Source of the DNA: VXYL01 sp965199915
GTDB lineage: Bacteria > Pseudomonadota > Gammaproteobacteria > Pseudomonadales > Azotimanducaceae
Assembly (NCBI GenBank): GCA_965199915.1
Contig: OZ241348.1
Coordinates: 1,674,001-1,738,000, forward strand
Direction: 5' to 3'
Length of the DNA stretch: 64,000 bases
Positions 8,749 through 17,186 of the stretch are shown here, in pieces (positions within the stretch are counted from its first letter, which is position 1; every line of letters begins with the position of its first letter). The notes beneath the pieces were generated by a model that saw only the letters and a list, made by a program, of their open reading frames with translations, made no database searches and was not told where the DNA came from. Position numbers and translations under genes: made by a program.

Positions 8749-9666
8749 TCAGTTTGACTTCGCGGGCGGCTTGTAGCGGGTGCCGGGCTTCGGCCCTGGC
8801 TTGTTCGGTTTCGGTGCGTTGGCGTCAATCAAGCCCACTATCCATTCAAGGTCATGCACGGTGTCGCTCAATTCCGCTTCCATCGCCGGAGTGACCTTGA
8901 GCGTGCTATGGACACGGCAGTAGTTGTAGTGCAGCGCGTACAACGCAACCATCGCGGCGTGCTTCTCAATCCGCTTGCTGAACGCATTGTTTAGCCGAGT
9001 GAAGCGCCGCATTCCCATTCGCATCGTGAGGTTCTGGCGTTCCACATACGACGTGTTGGCCTTGGCCATGTCGGGATTGCCTTTGATGCGGCGCTTCTCA
9101 ACCTTGGTGCAAACGGCAGGACTGTAGCGGCGCTCGTTGTCAATGCCAGGTTCCCTGCCGTACTGCTTGATGACCTGGGCAAAGTCCACGTCGCCGCCGA
9201 ACGCGCCCTCAACGGCTTCGATGTACGCCTTGAGTCCGTCCGTGTTGATCTGCGGCCGGTCTTCCAAACGCAAGCGCAGATCGTCCATCAACGCCAGCGC
9301 GGTAGCGCCTTCGCGGTCGCCCGCCACCAAGTAGCTCACGATCAGCTTGGATTGTGCGTCAATCGCTGTCCACGTCCACACATCGCCGGCGTTCGCCGGA
9401 GCGGCCTCGGCGGGTGGCACGTTGCCTTGCTTGGCGTAGACGAACGCCCAGATTTCGTCGCACTCGATGGTTCGGCTGCCTCCGATGCCGCGCACGTTGT
9501 CGTAGTGGTAGGCGGCGCAGGCTTCGCCGGCGTCTTCGAGGAGTTTCTTGACGGTGTTGATGCTAGCGCCCGTCAAGCGTTCGATGGAGCGCATGGACAT
9601 GCCCTCGACCAACATGCCCAGGATCATGGCGCGCTTGGCTGTGTCTAGCTTGTTCATGCGCTGCAT
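8749..9666 (-). CDS. IS1-family transposase
   Basis: A 305-residue transposase of the type annotated as IS1 family. It begins with a helix-turn-helix (MILGMLVEGMSMRSIERLTG, SINTVKKLL), followed by the DDE core: TIECDEIWAFVYAK (first Asp), PQINTDGLKAYIEAVEGAFG (second Asp) and NTSYVERQNLTMRMGMRRF with YNYCRVHSTLKVTPAME (Glu region). The C-terminal tail is Pro/Lys-rich. The frame is intact, so the protein may be active. Start may be at 9666 or at the internal ATG 9657. It ends only 9 bases inside the element's left end. Confidence 0.9.
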   Translation of the reverse strand: MQRMNKLDTAKRAMILGMLVEGMSMRSIERLTGASINTVKKLLEDAGEACAAYHYDNVRGIGGSRTIECDEIWAFVYAKQGNVPPAEAAPANAGDVWTWTAIDAQSKLIVSYLVAGDREGATALALMDDLRLRLEDRPQINTDGLKAYIEAVEGAFGGDVDFAQVIKQYGREPGIDNERRYSPAVCTKVEKRRIKGNPDMAKANTSYVERQNLTMRMGMRRFTRLNNAFSKRIEKHAAMVALYALHYNYCRVHSTLKVTPAMEAELSDTVHDLEWIVGLIDANAPKPNKPGPKPGTRYKPPAKSN

Positions 9667-9707
9667 GATGCGCCAGACAACAGCTTAAGTCAAGCATTTT
9701 TTGCAGT

Positions 9708-11129
9708 TTAATATGCGAGAATGTCGCTTTGCATTCGCTTGCCGGTGTGGGGGTCGGCCAAAGGGGGCAACATGGGTAAACGATCTTGGAAGTAGTCCGC
9801 AATGGACCAAAACTGCGCCTTCGGGTATCGGTTCGCGCCGATTTCGAGGTATCCGGCGCCTTTCGCTTCCGCCTTGGCTTTGCGCGACCTGATCGGGTGC
9901 AAAGTGGCGAAGATGCCGCATGCAGCGTCTTCACGAGCGAGAACGTGGCGGAAGTCGCGGACGTTCCCCAAGGTATGCGTACCGCCCTTGACTTGGGCGA
10001 GGACTAGGCTGCCGTCGCCATAGATGGTGCCTCGCCCGTCGATGCCGCCATCGCTGACTTGCAGCTTGTTCGGCACCATGCCGGGTATCCGCGTGACCGC
10101 CCACTTTTCGAACTCGAATGGCGCTGCACTCGCCAGCATCTCGGCGCTTGCGATGTCCACAGGGAAGCCGTTTACAGGAATTGCCTTGTTCTTCAAGCGC
10201 CGCTCGCGAACGATGTCGATGGCGAAGTGCGAGATGTCGATGCCGACGAATCGACGGTTCAGCTTCGCCGCCGCAGCAACCGTCGTGCCACACCCGCAGA
10301 ACGGGTCAAGCACAATGTCGCCTTCGTTGGAAGTTGCTTTGATGATGCGTTCAAGTAATGCCAACGGCTTCTGCGTCGGGTAGCCAATTCGCTCGGAGGC
10401 AATGCGGCCAACAGGGCTAAACGTAGTCCACCAAGTCTCTGGAACCTTGCCCTTCGCCAAGTAGCTGTCGCGAACGTCCTTGGTCATGGCGTCGGCAATC
10501 ATGGCACCCGTTCTGTTGGTGTTCAGCTTCTTGTGTGGAACGCGGATGGCATCGGCATTGAACGTCCAATCGGCACCCTTGGAGTACCACAGGATGACGT
10601 CGTGCTTCCGGCTGAACTGCCTCATGCCCGGCGAACCTGGCCCCGTGTAGCACCACACGACCTCATTTCGAAAGCCATTGCCGACCACAGCATCCATGAC
10701 CAGCTTGAGGTAGTGACTGGCGGTAGGGTCGCAATGCAGGAACATGCTGCCAGTGTCTTTCAGCACGCGGTGTATCTCTACTAGGCGCTCCGCCATGTAG
10801 GACAGGTAGGCCAGCATCCCGCAATCGCCCAAGACCGTGTGCAGTCCCTTGACAACATCGTGCGCCGGATGTGCGAGGGCTCGCTCTATCGCGTCTACCC
10901 GGTCCTGTGCGGCGTCGTCCCAATGCCAAGTGTCCTCGAAGGCCACGAATTGGGCGAAGTTGCTCCGCGTCAACAAATCCGACCCTCTATCCCGCCCGAA
11001 CAGGATGTTGTAGTTCGCCTTGGAATTGAAGGGAGGATCGAGGTAGCAGAGGTCTATGCAACCCTCTGGCCACTCCCGCATGACTTCCAAGCAGTCGCCG
11101 CAGTAAAGCGAGTCCGGGCGGAAGTCCAT
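9708..11129 (-). CDS. Site-specific DNA methyltransferase with C-terminal nuclease-like domain
   Basis: A 473-residue beta-type N4/N6 amino-methyltransferase. The catalytic motif DPPF (LCYLDPPFNSKANYNILFG) comes first and the AdoMet motif DPFCGCGTTVAAAAKL comes later. GYPTQKPLALLERI lies just upstream of the latter. The C-terminal part (about residues 335-440) contains GGIDGRGTI and LVLAQVKGG, which fit an Mrr-like PD-(D/Q)xK nuclease fold; nuclease activity is inference. ATG 11129 overlaps the stop of the upstream small gene in TAATG. As cargo of the IS1-like element, it may protect or mark the element's DNA. Confidence 0.88.
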   Translation of the reverse strand: MDFRPDSLYCGDCLEVMREWPEGCIDLCYLDPPFNSKANYNILFGRDRGSDLLTRSNFAQFVAFEDTWHWDDAAQDRVDAIERALAHPAHDVVKGLHTVLGDCGMLAYLSYMAERLVEIHRVLKDTGSMFLHCDPTASHYLKLVMDAVVGNGFRNEVVWCYTGPGSPGMRQFSRKHDVILWYSKGADWTFNADAIRVPHKKLNTNRTGAMIADAMTKDVRDSYLAKGKVPETWWTTFSPVGRIASERIGYPTQKPLALLERIIKATSNEGDIVLDPFCGCGTTVAAAAKLNRRFVGIDISHFAIDIVRERRLKNKAIPVNGFPVDIASAEMLASAAPFEFEKWAVTRIPGMVPNKLQVSDGGIDGRGTIYGDGSLVLAQVKGGTHTLGNVRDFRHVLAREDAACGIFATLHPIRSRKAKAEAKGAGYLEIGANRYPKAQFWSIADYFQDRLPMLPPLADPHTGKRMQSDILAY

Positions 11130-11344
11130 TACGCCCAACGCGCCTTCGCGCCCTCCTTGGCCACGGCGGTGCGCCGCTCGGCACCCAGGGCGTCCGCTCG
11201 CGCCTTCGCGCCCTTGCGGCCGCCGGAGCTCCGACCAGCGTTAACGCGCACCTCCTCAGCTTCACCAGTGGCGATCTTCATGGACAGCACTGCGTTGGCG
11301 ATGACGTCGGCAGGACGCTTCTCGCCATTGGGCCCTGTTGGCAT
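11129..11344 (-). CDS. Small basic protein, transposon passenger
   Basis: The 71-residue product (MPTGPNGEKRPADVIANAV at the start) is rich in Lys, Arg, Ala and Gly. The C-terminal half, SGGRKGAKARADALGAERR and KEGAKARWA, resembles the histone-like or stress-type KGG repeats of small bacterial proteins often seen as short hypotheticals. It overlaps the methyltransferase start by one base (TAATG), so the pair is likely translationally coupled. A nucleic-acid-binding role is a guess from composition. Confidence 0.7.
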   Translation of the reverse strand: MPTGPNGEKRPADVIANAVLSMKIATGEAEEVRVNAGRSSGGRKGAKARADALGAERRTAVAKEGAKARWA

Positions 11345-11529
11345 CGTTCACACCCGCGTCTGCAATCCTGAGACTCTAGGGCATTGTCCACAGCTTTTGC
11401 TAGTCAACATGCATACAGTGTAAAGTCAAACTGATACACTACCGGGTGGACGGGCTGCTACCGCCGAGGCGGAACCACGCTTATGATCGGGCGTTGGACG
11501 GAAAGGCTCGCAGTCACAGGAAATATCCA

Positions 11530-11814
11530 ATGCCAGCAGAGCACTCGAACAGTGGGGCAAACAGGAGCAAGCGCGTCTTCTCCCAGATCGACCGGGTGGT
11601 CATCGAGCGGGCGTCCGTCAGCGAAGCGGCCCGCGCCGCCGTCGTTGAATGTGCGGAGGAAGCCCGCTTGGACGGCGACCAAAAGGTCGCCGACCGTCTG
11701 ATGGTGCTGGTCGGAGAGGCTGACCGCATACTTAAACGCCGCGGTCACGCTCCAGCATTCCTCGCCACCCACACCGCGCACACACGACTGGCCTCCGCAG
11801 ACGTCGGCGGCTAG
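11530..11814 (+). CDS. Hypothetical small protein ending in a repeated element
   Basis: A 94-residue frame from ATG 11530. Residues 10-70 (RSKRVFSQIDRVVIERASV, EAARAAVVECAEEARLDGDQ) look like a real amphipathic helical protein. The last 25 residues are encoded by the direct repeat that recurs at 13468, so the native C-terminus has probably been replaced. No ribosome site is clear. Function unknown. Confidence 0.35.
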   Translation: MPAEHSNSGANRSKRVFSQIDRVVIERASVSEAARAAVVECAEEARLDGDQKVADRLMVLVGEADRILKRRGHAPAFLATHTAHTRLASADVGG

Positions 11815-11864
11815 GCCGGGCGCGCGGTCGCGCCCACATCCGCACGGTGAAGGCGGCGATGGTT
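11735..11864 (+). repeat. Direct repeat copy 1 of a 130-140 bp element
   Basis: This stretch and 13468-13608 share a near-identical order of blocks: AACGCCGCGGTCACGCTCC, CCCACACCGCGCACACACG, CTGGCCTCCGCAGAC, TAGGCCGGG, TCGCGCCCACAT and AAGGCGGCGATGGTT. Both copies lie in the same orientation 1.7 kb apart. Identity is high, with a few short insertions. No coding function is evident. Confidence 0.75.
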
Positions 11865-11906
11865 CAATGACCTGACCGCTGCAACCGGGTAGAGCCGTGC
11901 GGGATC

Positions 11907-12238
11907 TCAACGCCCCTGGGGCCGCCGGCGAAGCTGTTCCTCCAGTTCCGCGATCCTGCGCTGTGCTTCTTCGGTGCGAGCGCGCTCAGCTTGCGTTTCA
12001 TGCTGCGCGGCGTCCGCACGGCCCCGTTCCACCCGCGCTCCCGCTCCGCCGCATCGGCCCTGGTTCGCTCGGCTTGCGTCTCAGCCCGCGCCTCGTCGTA
12101 GTCGGGGATGTCGGCGCCCGTCGCCGGATCGTGCCAGCGCAGCGTCAGCGCCCAAGTCTCATTCGGTGCCGACGGCGTACTTCCATGTGCGTTGACGCCC
12201 CCGACGACCATGCGCGTGCCGCACCGAACCGCCGGCAA
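11907..12238 (-). pseudogene. Uma2-family endonuclease, C-terminal remnant
   Basis: Minus-strand frames encode the usual Uma2 (DUF820) tail. One gives ALTLRWHDPATGADIPDYDEA and the run AETQAERTRADAAERE. After a frameshift the other gives ETQAERARTEEAQRRIAEL, EEQLRRRPQGR and a stop at 11907. The coiled-coil tail is complete but the nuclease core expected upstream of 12238 is absent. It is a decayed fragment, typical of families that expand through mobile DNA. Confidence 0.6.
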
Positions 12239-12408
12239 CCTTTGTCATGCGTTGACAGGCACCACGTGCGCAATCAAAGTGGCGTCGTCGTTTCAAGCGA
12301 GAGCTCGCCGTGGCCGAATGCAGGCGCTCGACCGCGCCGGCCGAGACGGCCTCACCCAGCGCCGCGTGCCTTTGCGCCTCTTGGAAAACGCAAGCGGAGG
12401 AAGTGACG

Positions 12409-12693
12409 ATGCATCCCCTCATCCGAACCCACCGCTCGGAAATCCTTGCGCTGGCTGAACACCACGGCTTGCGCGACGTTCGCCTCTTCGGCTCAATGGC
12501 CCGCGACGACTGGAACGATGCGAGCGACGTGGACTTGCTGGTGACGCTTGCTCCCGGCGCTACAGGTCTTGCCTTGGGCGGCATGCTGATGGATGTGCAG
12601 GATTTGCTCCGTTGCAAGGTGGACGTCGTCACCGAAGCGGGCCTGCATCCAGCGTTTCGCCAGCGCGTCTTGTGGGAAGCGAAGCGGTTGTGA
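12409..12693 (+). CDS. MNT-type nucleotidyltransferase
   Basis: A 94-residue minimal nucleotidyltransferase. The active-site signature is VRLFGSMARDDWNDASDVDLLV: Gly-Ser, then Asp-x-Asp about ten residues on. GGAGGAAGTGACG before ATG 12409 is a strong ribosome site. Proteins of this family usually act as the antitoxin of a HEPN toxin, AMPylating it. Here the stop overlaps a GTG (GTGA) that opens only 14 codons (TNARLPLVDLEIV), so the expected HEPN partner is missing or destroyed. The gene lies in the decayed region between two copies of the direct repeat. Confidence 0.8.
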   Translation: MHPLIRTHRSEILALAEHHGLRDVRLFGSMARDDWNDASDVDLLVTLAPGATGLALGGMLMDVQDLLRCKVDVVTEAGLHPAFRQRVLWEAKRL

Positions 12694-12764
12694 CCAACGC
12701 GCGACTACCTCTCGTGGACTTGGAAATCGTGTGACGCACGGCGAGGGCGCATTCACGGGCACGT

Positions 12765-13148
12765 TCAGTCTTCGTGTTCGAGTTGCGGACGCGCGTAGTA
12801 GCCGTGTTTCGTCAACACCAGCCCCTCAATAGCCCAGGCTGGCGGCGTCAAGCGCCGCAACGTCTCTTCCGTCGGATCGGCATGGTGGTTGAGCCATGTG
12901 GTGAGCGCCGCATGACGACAGCCGGCTTGGGCGCACACCCTTGCAAGATCGTGAATCGACACCGCATCTTCCCTCACCAACGCTCGCAGGCAGAACCAAG
13001 GGTCGGCGGACGCCGCCACAAGGGCTTCCGCGCACCAAGCGATTTGGTGGGCGCTCGGAGCGTCCGCCACCAGCCAAGCGTGCAGGTCGCTTGGCGACGG
13101 TTTCTCCTGCGCGCCGGCGAACCAACGCCCGAGGATCTCCCGCAGCAC
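12765..13148 (-). CDS. Hypothetical protein, likely C-terminal part of a broken gene
   Basis: The 127-residue frame starts at a GTG and has good coding character: HAWLVADAPSAHQIAWCAEA, PWFCLRALVREDAVSIHDLA and ALTTWLNHHADPTEETLRRL, then a conserved-looking end GLVLTKHGYYARPQLEHED. The same frame stays open upstream (FDDDHAVLREILGRW), and further coding-like pieces follow in other frames to 13467, so this is probably the 3' end of a longer frameshifted gene. It is helical, with many Leu, Ala and Trp. I do not recognise the family. Confidence 0.45.
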   Translation of the reverse strand: MLREILGRWFAGAQEKPSPSDLHAWLVADAPSAHQIAWCAEALVAASADPWFCLRALVREDAVSIHDLARVCAQAGCRHAALTTWLNHHADPTEETLRRLTPPAWAIEGLVLTKHGYYARPQLEHED

Positions 13149-13238
13149 CGCGTGGTCGTCATCGAAACGGCCCCCGGCGACGGCAACGCTCGTTCTCGAA
13201 CGTAGCCAGCGACTGCAGCGGCACCTTCTCGAACAGCA

Positions 13239-13467
13239 TCATGGGCAGACGCCCTCGCCCTTGTGTGCCGAGTCGACGTGCCTAGCCAAGCGCAGCAGCA
13301 CGCCGCGACCGCAGGACGCCAGATTCTCCGCGATCGCCAAGTGAGCGGGTTCGATCAGGGGCTTGCGGCGCCAGTCGCCCTCAAGGTCGTATTCGAGTGC
13401 GCCTGCTGCGCGGACCAGCACGCCAGACGGCACCGCCCTCGCGGCTGCAAGCAATGCTTCCGCTGGC
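13239..13467 (-). pseudogene. Decayed coding segment upstream of the hypothetical gene
   Basis: One minus frame reads ALPAEALLAAARAVPSGVL, EYDLEGDWRRKPLIEPAHLA and ENLASCGRGVLLRLARHVD and stops at 13239. The adjacent frame continues MMLFEKVPLQSLATFENER. The pieces look like the middle of the same protein as 12765-13148, broken by two frameshifts. Its 5' side is cut off by the direct repeat at 13468. Confidence 0.35.
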
Positions 13468-13608
13468 AACGCCGCGGTCACGCTCCGGCATCCCCCGCCA
13501 CTGCCCAAACCCACACCGCGCACACACGGCTGGCCTCCGCAGACATCGGCGGCAGTAGGCCGGGTGCGCTGTCGCGCCCACATTCGCAGGGTCAAGGCGG
13601 CGATGGTT
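13468..13608 (+). repeat. Direct repeat copy 2 of a 130-140 bp element
   Basis: Second copy of the element at 11735, slightly longer through small insertions (for example CTGCCCAAA before the shared CCCACACCGCGCACACACG block). It ends one base before the stop codon of the exported hypothetical protein at 13610. Confidence 0.75.
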
Positions 13609-13609
13609 C

Positions 13610-14545
13610 TCATTGCAGTTCTCCGAACCCCTCGCGCTCCCACTGCTCCTCAAGCATCTGTCGGCATTCGGCGTAGCGTTCGGGCAATGCCCATGGCTTA
13701 TTTGTGCCTTCGGGCTTCTCGGCGAAAGTAGCCATCACCGCGCACATGTTCTGACCAAGGAGACTATATGAACCAAGCGTGTCTGGAATACAGTGGTGTG
13801 GTGGTGGGCTAACCCGATCCACGATTACATCAACAAATGCATTGCGATCTTTCAAGGTTAACAACGGCGTAAGCGGATGCTCAGACTTGCCCTCTTGGGC
13901 GAGATACCACGCCGCAAGGTCAACACGCAGTTCAGCAGCACATCTGGTGAAGGGCGTGTTCTCCCACAGCATCGCCATGCGGATTCTCCCCATCGCCGCT
14001 GGGACGTCGCTTCTCAAGCAACTCTCGCGTTGCGAGGTTCCCTCCACCAAATGCCCGCACACCACATCGCGCGCTTCGGCGGCGATGTCCCCGATCCCGT
14101 ACCTCTCCACATACCACGACAGGAACGAACCGGAACCTCCGCTTCCACCCTGCGCCACGCGCCGCACCACGGGTGGTTCCGCGTCGTGCTTGGGCGTCAA
14201 CCCCACGAGCTCCCCGCCCCTTCCGTCCGGAGAGAACCCGACGAACCACCGCACCGCCGCCTTGCCGTCCACGGTGATCGTGCAGTCGCGCTCCCGCGCC
14301 ACCGGGGAATCAACCCCTATAGCCCTCCGGCCGTCGTGGTTCGCAAGGTCGCCCCACAGGTCGCCGCTTTCATCGGCGCACTCGTAGGTCGCGGCGCAGA
14401 ACCTCCCGCTTCCGGCCTCCTCAAGGCAGTTCAACTGCCCCACGGTCGGGAACACGCCCGAACCTTGCGGAACATCGATGACGGTCTCAGAGCCGAACGT
14501 GGTTGCGGCAAGCAGCCCCGCGGCGACGGGTGCGATTTTTCTCAT
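13610..14545 (-). CDS. Hypothetical exported protein
   Basis: A 311-residue protein with an N-terminal signal peptide (MRKIAPVAAGLLAATTFGSE). The mature part has about ten cysteines (for example GQLNCLEEA, FCAATYECADESG, DVVCGHLVEG, ESCLRSD), which fits a disulfide-bonded periplasmic or secreted protein. AAAGGAACCTACCC before ATG 14545 is a good ribosome site. The ISAzo13 element sits 19 bases upstream of the start, so it may have cut off the native promoter. No family is recognised. Confidence 0.7.
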   Translation of the reverse strand: MRKIAPVAAGLLAATTFGSETVIDVPQGSGVFPTVGQLNCLEEAGSGRFCAATYECADESGDLWGDLANHDGRRAIGVDSPVARERDCTITVDGKAAVRWFVGFSPDGRGGELVGLTPKHDAEPPVVRRVAQGGSGGSGSFLSWYVERYGIGDIAAEARDVVCGHLVEGTSQRESCLRSDVPAAMGRIRMAMLWENTPFTRCAAELRVDLAAWYLAQEGKSEHPLTPLLTLKDRNAFVDVIVDRVSPPPHHCIPDTLGSYSLLGQNMCAVMATFAEKPEGTNKPWALPERYAECRQMLEEQWEREGFGELQ

Positions 14546-14563
14546 GGGTAGGTTCCTTTAGGT

Positions 14564-15868
14564 GTTTCGCATAAATAAACACTTCAATTGAGCGTTTTCT
14601 TATTTGGCGAAACCATGTAGTTCCAATCGCCGTGAAACGCGGAGCGCCTGATGCGCACGCCGGCCAGTTCCTCGTCGCTCACCTTCACGCCGGTCGGGTA
14701 CTCGTTCTCGTCCAGTTCCGCCCGGATCGACAGCCCACCGCGCGTCGTCGTGTTGGCGATCAGCTCCACCACCGCCTCGCGGCTGACCAGCGGGCGCCCG
14801 CGCCAGTTCTCCGTGATCCAGCAGAACATCCGGTGCTCGATCTTGTTCCACTTGCTGGTGCCCGGCGGGAAGTGGCACACCGACACCTCCAGCCCCGTCG
14901 CGTCTGCGACGCGCTGCAGCTCCACCTTCCACAGCCGGTTGCGCGGCCCGTTCGAGCCGCCCGCGTCCGCCGTCACCAGCAGGCGCTTCGCGTCCGGGTA
15001 CGCGTGGCGTCCCATCCGCTCCCACCAGCGCCGCACCGACTCCGCCGCGAAGGACGCCGTGTCGTGGTCCACGCCCACGCTCACCCAGCCGTTGTTCGCC
15101 GCCAGGTCGTAGACTCCGTACGGAATTGCCTTGCCCAGCTCCTTGTCCTTGAAGTCGTGGACCAGCACCTTCTCCGGCTCCCCCTTCGGATGCCATTCCC
15201 TGCCGCCGTTGCGGAAATTGCCCACCAGCTCCTTCTTCTTCGTGTCCACCGACACCACCGGCTCGCCGCGGCCCTGGAACGTCTTCGCCTTGCGGTTGAC
15301 GTGCCGGAACTGCGCGTCGCGGTCCGGGTGCTGCCGGCCCTCCACCGTCTTGCGGTTCGACTGCAGGCTGTAGCCCAGGTCGTGCAGCAGGCGGTTCACC
15401 GTCCGCTCGCTCGCCGGGTGGCCCTCCTTCCCCAGCGCCTCCGACAGCCGCGCCGCGCTCAGCGTCGTCCACAGCAGCGGCCCCGTCGGATCCCCGCGCG
15501 TCGCCGGGTCGACCAGCCGCCGCAGCGCCTCCACCAGCCCCGCGTCCTTCTCCTCGACGCGCTTCCGGCCCGCGCCCGGCGCCCGCTGCCGCCCCGACGA
15601 CGAAACGCCCCCCGGTCCCGCCGAATCGATCTCCCGCAGCCCCGCGTGGATCCGGCTCCGCGACATCCCCGTCGCCTCCGCCACCCCCGTGACGCCGCCC
15701 CGGCCCAGCGACCGCGCCTCCGCCGCCGCCCACAGCCGCTTCGCCCGCTCGTCCAGAACCCGTTCCAGAACCAGAAACTTCCCACGTATCGACTGCGTGA
15801 CGGCGTCTTCCATGACCATCGAGCCTCCTTGCCGAAGACCTCTATCGTAGCATTTATAGGAGCGAGAC
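14564..15868 (-). mobile_element. ISAzo13-family insertion sequence (ends tentative)
   Basis: The transposase ORF defines the element. Imperfect inverted ends GTTTCGCATAAATAAACAC (14564) and GTCTCGCTCCTATAAATGC (complement, ending 15868) match at 12 of 19 positions, so the exact limits are uncertain. No convincing target duplication was found. Confidence 0.5.
14584..15819 (-). CDS. ISAzo13-family transposase
   Basis: A 411-residue transposase. Landmarks are the N-terminal helix-turn-helix (GVTGVAEATGMSRSRIHAGL), LLWTTLSAARLSEAL, PVVSVDTKKKELVGNFRNGG (first Asp), LLVTADAGGSNGPRNRLWK (second Asp) and GTSKWNKIEHRMFCWITENW (Glu). All are typical of ISAzo13 elements. AAGGAGGCTCG precedes ATG 15819. 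The frame is intact, so it may be active. Confidence 0.92.
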   Translation of the reverse strand: MVMEDAVTQSIRGKFLVLERVLDERAKRLWAAAEARSLGRGGVTGVAEATGMSRSRIHAGLREIDSAGPGGVSSSGRQRAPGAGRKRVEEKDAGLVEALRRLVDPATRGDPTGPLLWTTLSAARLSEALGKEGHPASERTVNRLLHDLGYSLQSNRKTVEGRQHPDRDAQFRHVNRKAKTFQGRGEPVVSVDTKKKELVGNFRNGGREWHPKGEPEKVLVHDFKDKELGKAIPYGVYDLAANNGWVSVGVDHDTASFAAESVRRWWERMGRHAYPDAKRLLVTADAGGSNGPRNRLWKVELQRVADATGLEVSVCHFPPGTSKWNKIEHRMFCWITENWRGRPLVSREAVVELIANTTTRGGLSIRAELDENEYPTGVKVSDEELAGVRIRRSAFHGDWNYMVSPNKKTLN

Positions 15869-16283
15869 GCCTTAGTTGGCTGTGGGCACTCAGGGTTGGC
15901 TGCGGGCGCTCAGGCAAACCTACTATAACGGCGTTAGTAGTCGAGAGCGAATAGGACGCCCGCGCGCGTATCGGCTTCCAAGCACTGTACACATGCCCTG
16001 TTCGAAAGCAACGCTCCACCAAAGGCATGCAGAGACTTCATGACGAAATCTCGGCTTTCGCCTTGGTCAGCATCGATCCGCGATCATTTTCCAACCCCTG
16101 TCGCATTGCTTGTTTGAGACCCTTGTGGGCGAGGTGCCTTCAACGCTTGTAGACCTTGGCGTTCGGATGCTTGCGCCCGACGAATTGCGCCCGACGAAAA
16201 AGGAACTACCATTAGGCCACAGTGGCGATAACAGTGGCTGGTCGGCGAGCGCCGCACACCAACCAAACGGGGGCACACAGCGC
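15869..16283. other. Intergenic region, no gene seen
   Basis: About 415 bases between the ISAzo13 element and the VOC protein. A 20-bp tandem duplication (AGTTGGCTGTGGGCACTCAG then GGTTGGCTGCGGGCGCTCAG) lies at about 15874-15913. The plus frame of the VOC gene is open back to 16110 but lacks coding character there. The promoter of the 16284 gene should lie here; no clear -35/-10 pair was found. Confidence 0.5.
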
Positions 16284-17135
16284 ATGAGCAAACGGCAGTT
16301 CAACCGGGCCGAGGAGGATTTCGGCAACGTCCTCAACATGGAGCACATCAACCTCACCGTGCCGGATCAACAACTCGCGGCGTTGTTCTACGTTACCGGC
16401 CTTGGCTTCACGCGCGATCCCTACATCGACTTCGGCACCTTCAACATGTGGATCAACGTGGGCGAGCAGCAGTTCCACCTGCCGAAGCGCGAAGCGCAAC
16501 GGTTTCGCGGGCACATCGGCGTGGTGGTGCCGGATCTCGAAGGCCTGAAGCGGCGCCTAGGCTTCATCGAGCGGCCCATGCAGGGCACGGATTTCTCTTG
16601 GCGCGAGCAGGACGACCACATCGCCCTCACCTGTCCGTGGGGCAACCGCATCCGCGCCTACGGGCCGCGTTTCGGCACCAGCTTGGGCATTCCCTTCGCG
16701 CAGATCGACACGTCCCCCGGCAGCGCCGCCGGCATCGCCCGCTTCTACACGGAGGTGTTGGAGACGCCGGCGAAAGTGGTGGCGAATGGCCACACGCAGG
16801 CGGAGGTGAGCATGGGTGCGAACCAGCGCCTGATCTTCCGCGAGACCGATGCGGAGATTCCCGCCTACGACGGGCACCACATCGCCGTCTACATCGTCAA
16901 CTTTTCCGGCCCGCACGCCAAGCTCGCCGAACGGGGACTCGTCAGCGAGGAATCCGATCAGCACCAATACCGCTTCCAAACCATCGTCGATCCGGCCACC
17001 GGCGAGACGCTCAACGAAATCGAGCACGAAGTGCGCAGCCTCAAGCACCCGATGTTCAAGCGGCATTTGGTGAACCGCAATCCGGCGCAGAGCTTCGGCA
17101 ACTACCGCCACGGTCACGACGCCTTTGTGCCTTAA
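16284..17135 (+). CDS. VOC-family (glyoxalase/dioxygenase-fold) protein
   Basis: A 283-residue protein with two vicinal-oxygen-chelate modules. The first begins NMEHINLTVPDQQLAALFYV and includes GLGFTRDPYIDFG. The second begins GIPFAQIDTSPGSAAGIARF and ends VDPATGETLNEIEHEVRSL. His in MEHINLTV and Glu in EIEHEVRSL could be metal ligands, but the reaction cannot be told. ATG 16284 (MSKRQFNRAEEDFGN) is where protein-like sequence starts. It is followed 50 bases later by the MoxR-type ATPase, possibly in one transcript. Confidence 0.78.
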   Translation: MSKRQFNRAEEDFGNVLNMEHINLTVPDQQLAALFYVTGLGFTRDPYIDFGTFNMWINVGEQQFHLPKREAQRFRGHIGVVVPDLEGLKRRLGFIERPMQGTDFSWREQDDHIALTCPWGNRIRAYGPRFGTSLGIPFAQIDTSPGSAAGIARFYTEVLETPAKVVANGHTQAEVSMGANQRLIFRETDAEIPAYDGHHIAVYIVNFSGPHAKLAERGLVSEESDQHQYRFQTIVDPATGETLNEIEHEVRSLKHPMFKRHLVNRNPAQSFGNYRHGHDAFVP

Positions 17136-17186
17136 CCCCGCGGGCGCAGGCGGGCAGCGTTTGGCGGCTTTTGGCGGGCGGTGCCG

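Larger units (their letters stand above)
8740..11443 (-). mobile_element. IS1-like transposon carrying a DNA methyltransferase
   Basis: The ends at 8740 (GGTAGCGTATCAGTTTGAC) and 11443 (complement of GGTAGTGTATCAGTTTGAC) form 21-bp inverted repeats with one mismatch. They are flanked by GGGCGGAC (8732-8739) and GGGTGGAC (11444-11451), an 8-bp duplication with one difference, as expected for IS1-type insertion. Inside are three minus-strand genes: a small protein, a methyltransferase and the transposase. Two are passengers. The element inserted directly downstream of the hydroxyacid dehydrogenase gene. Confidence 0.85.
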
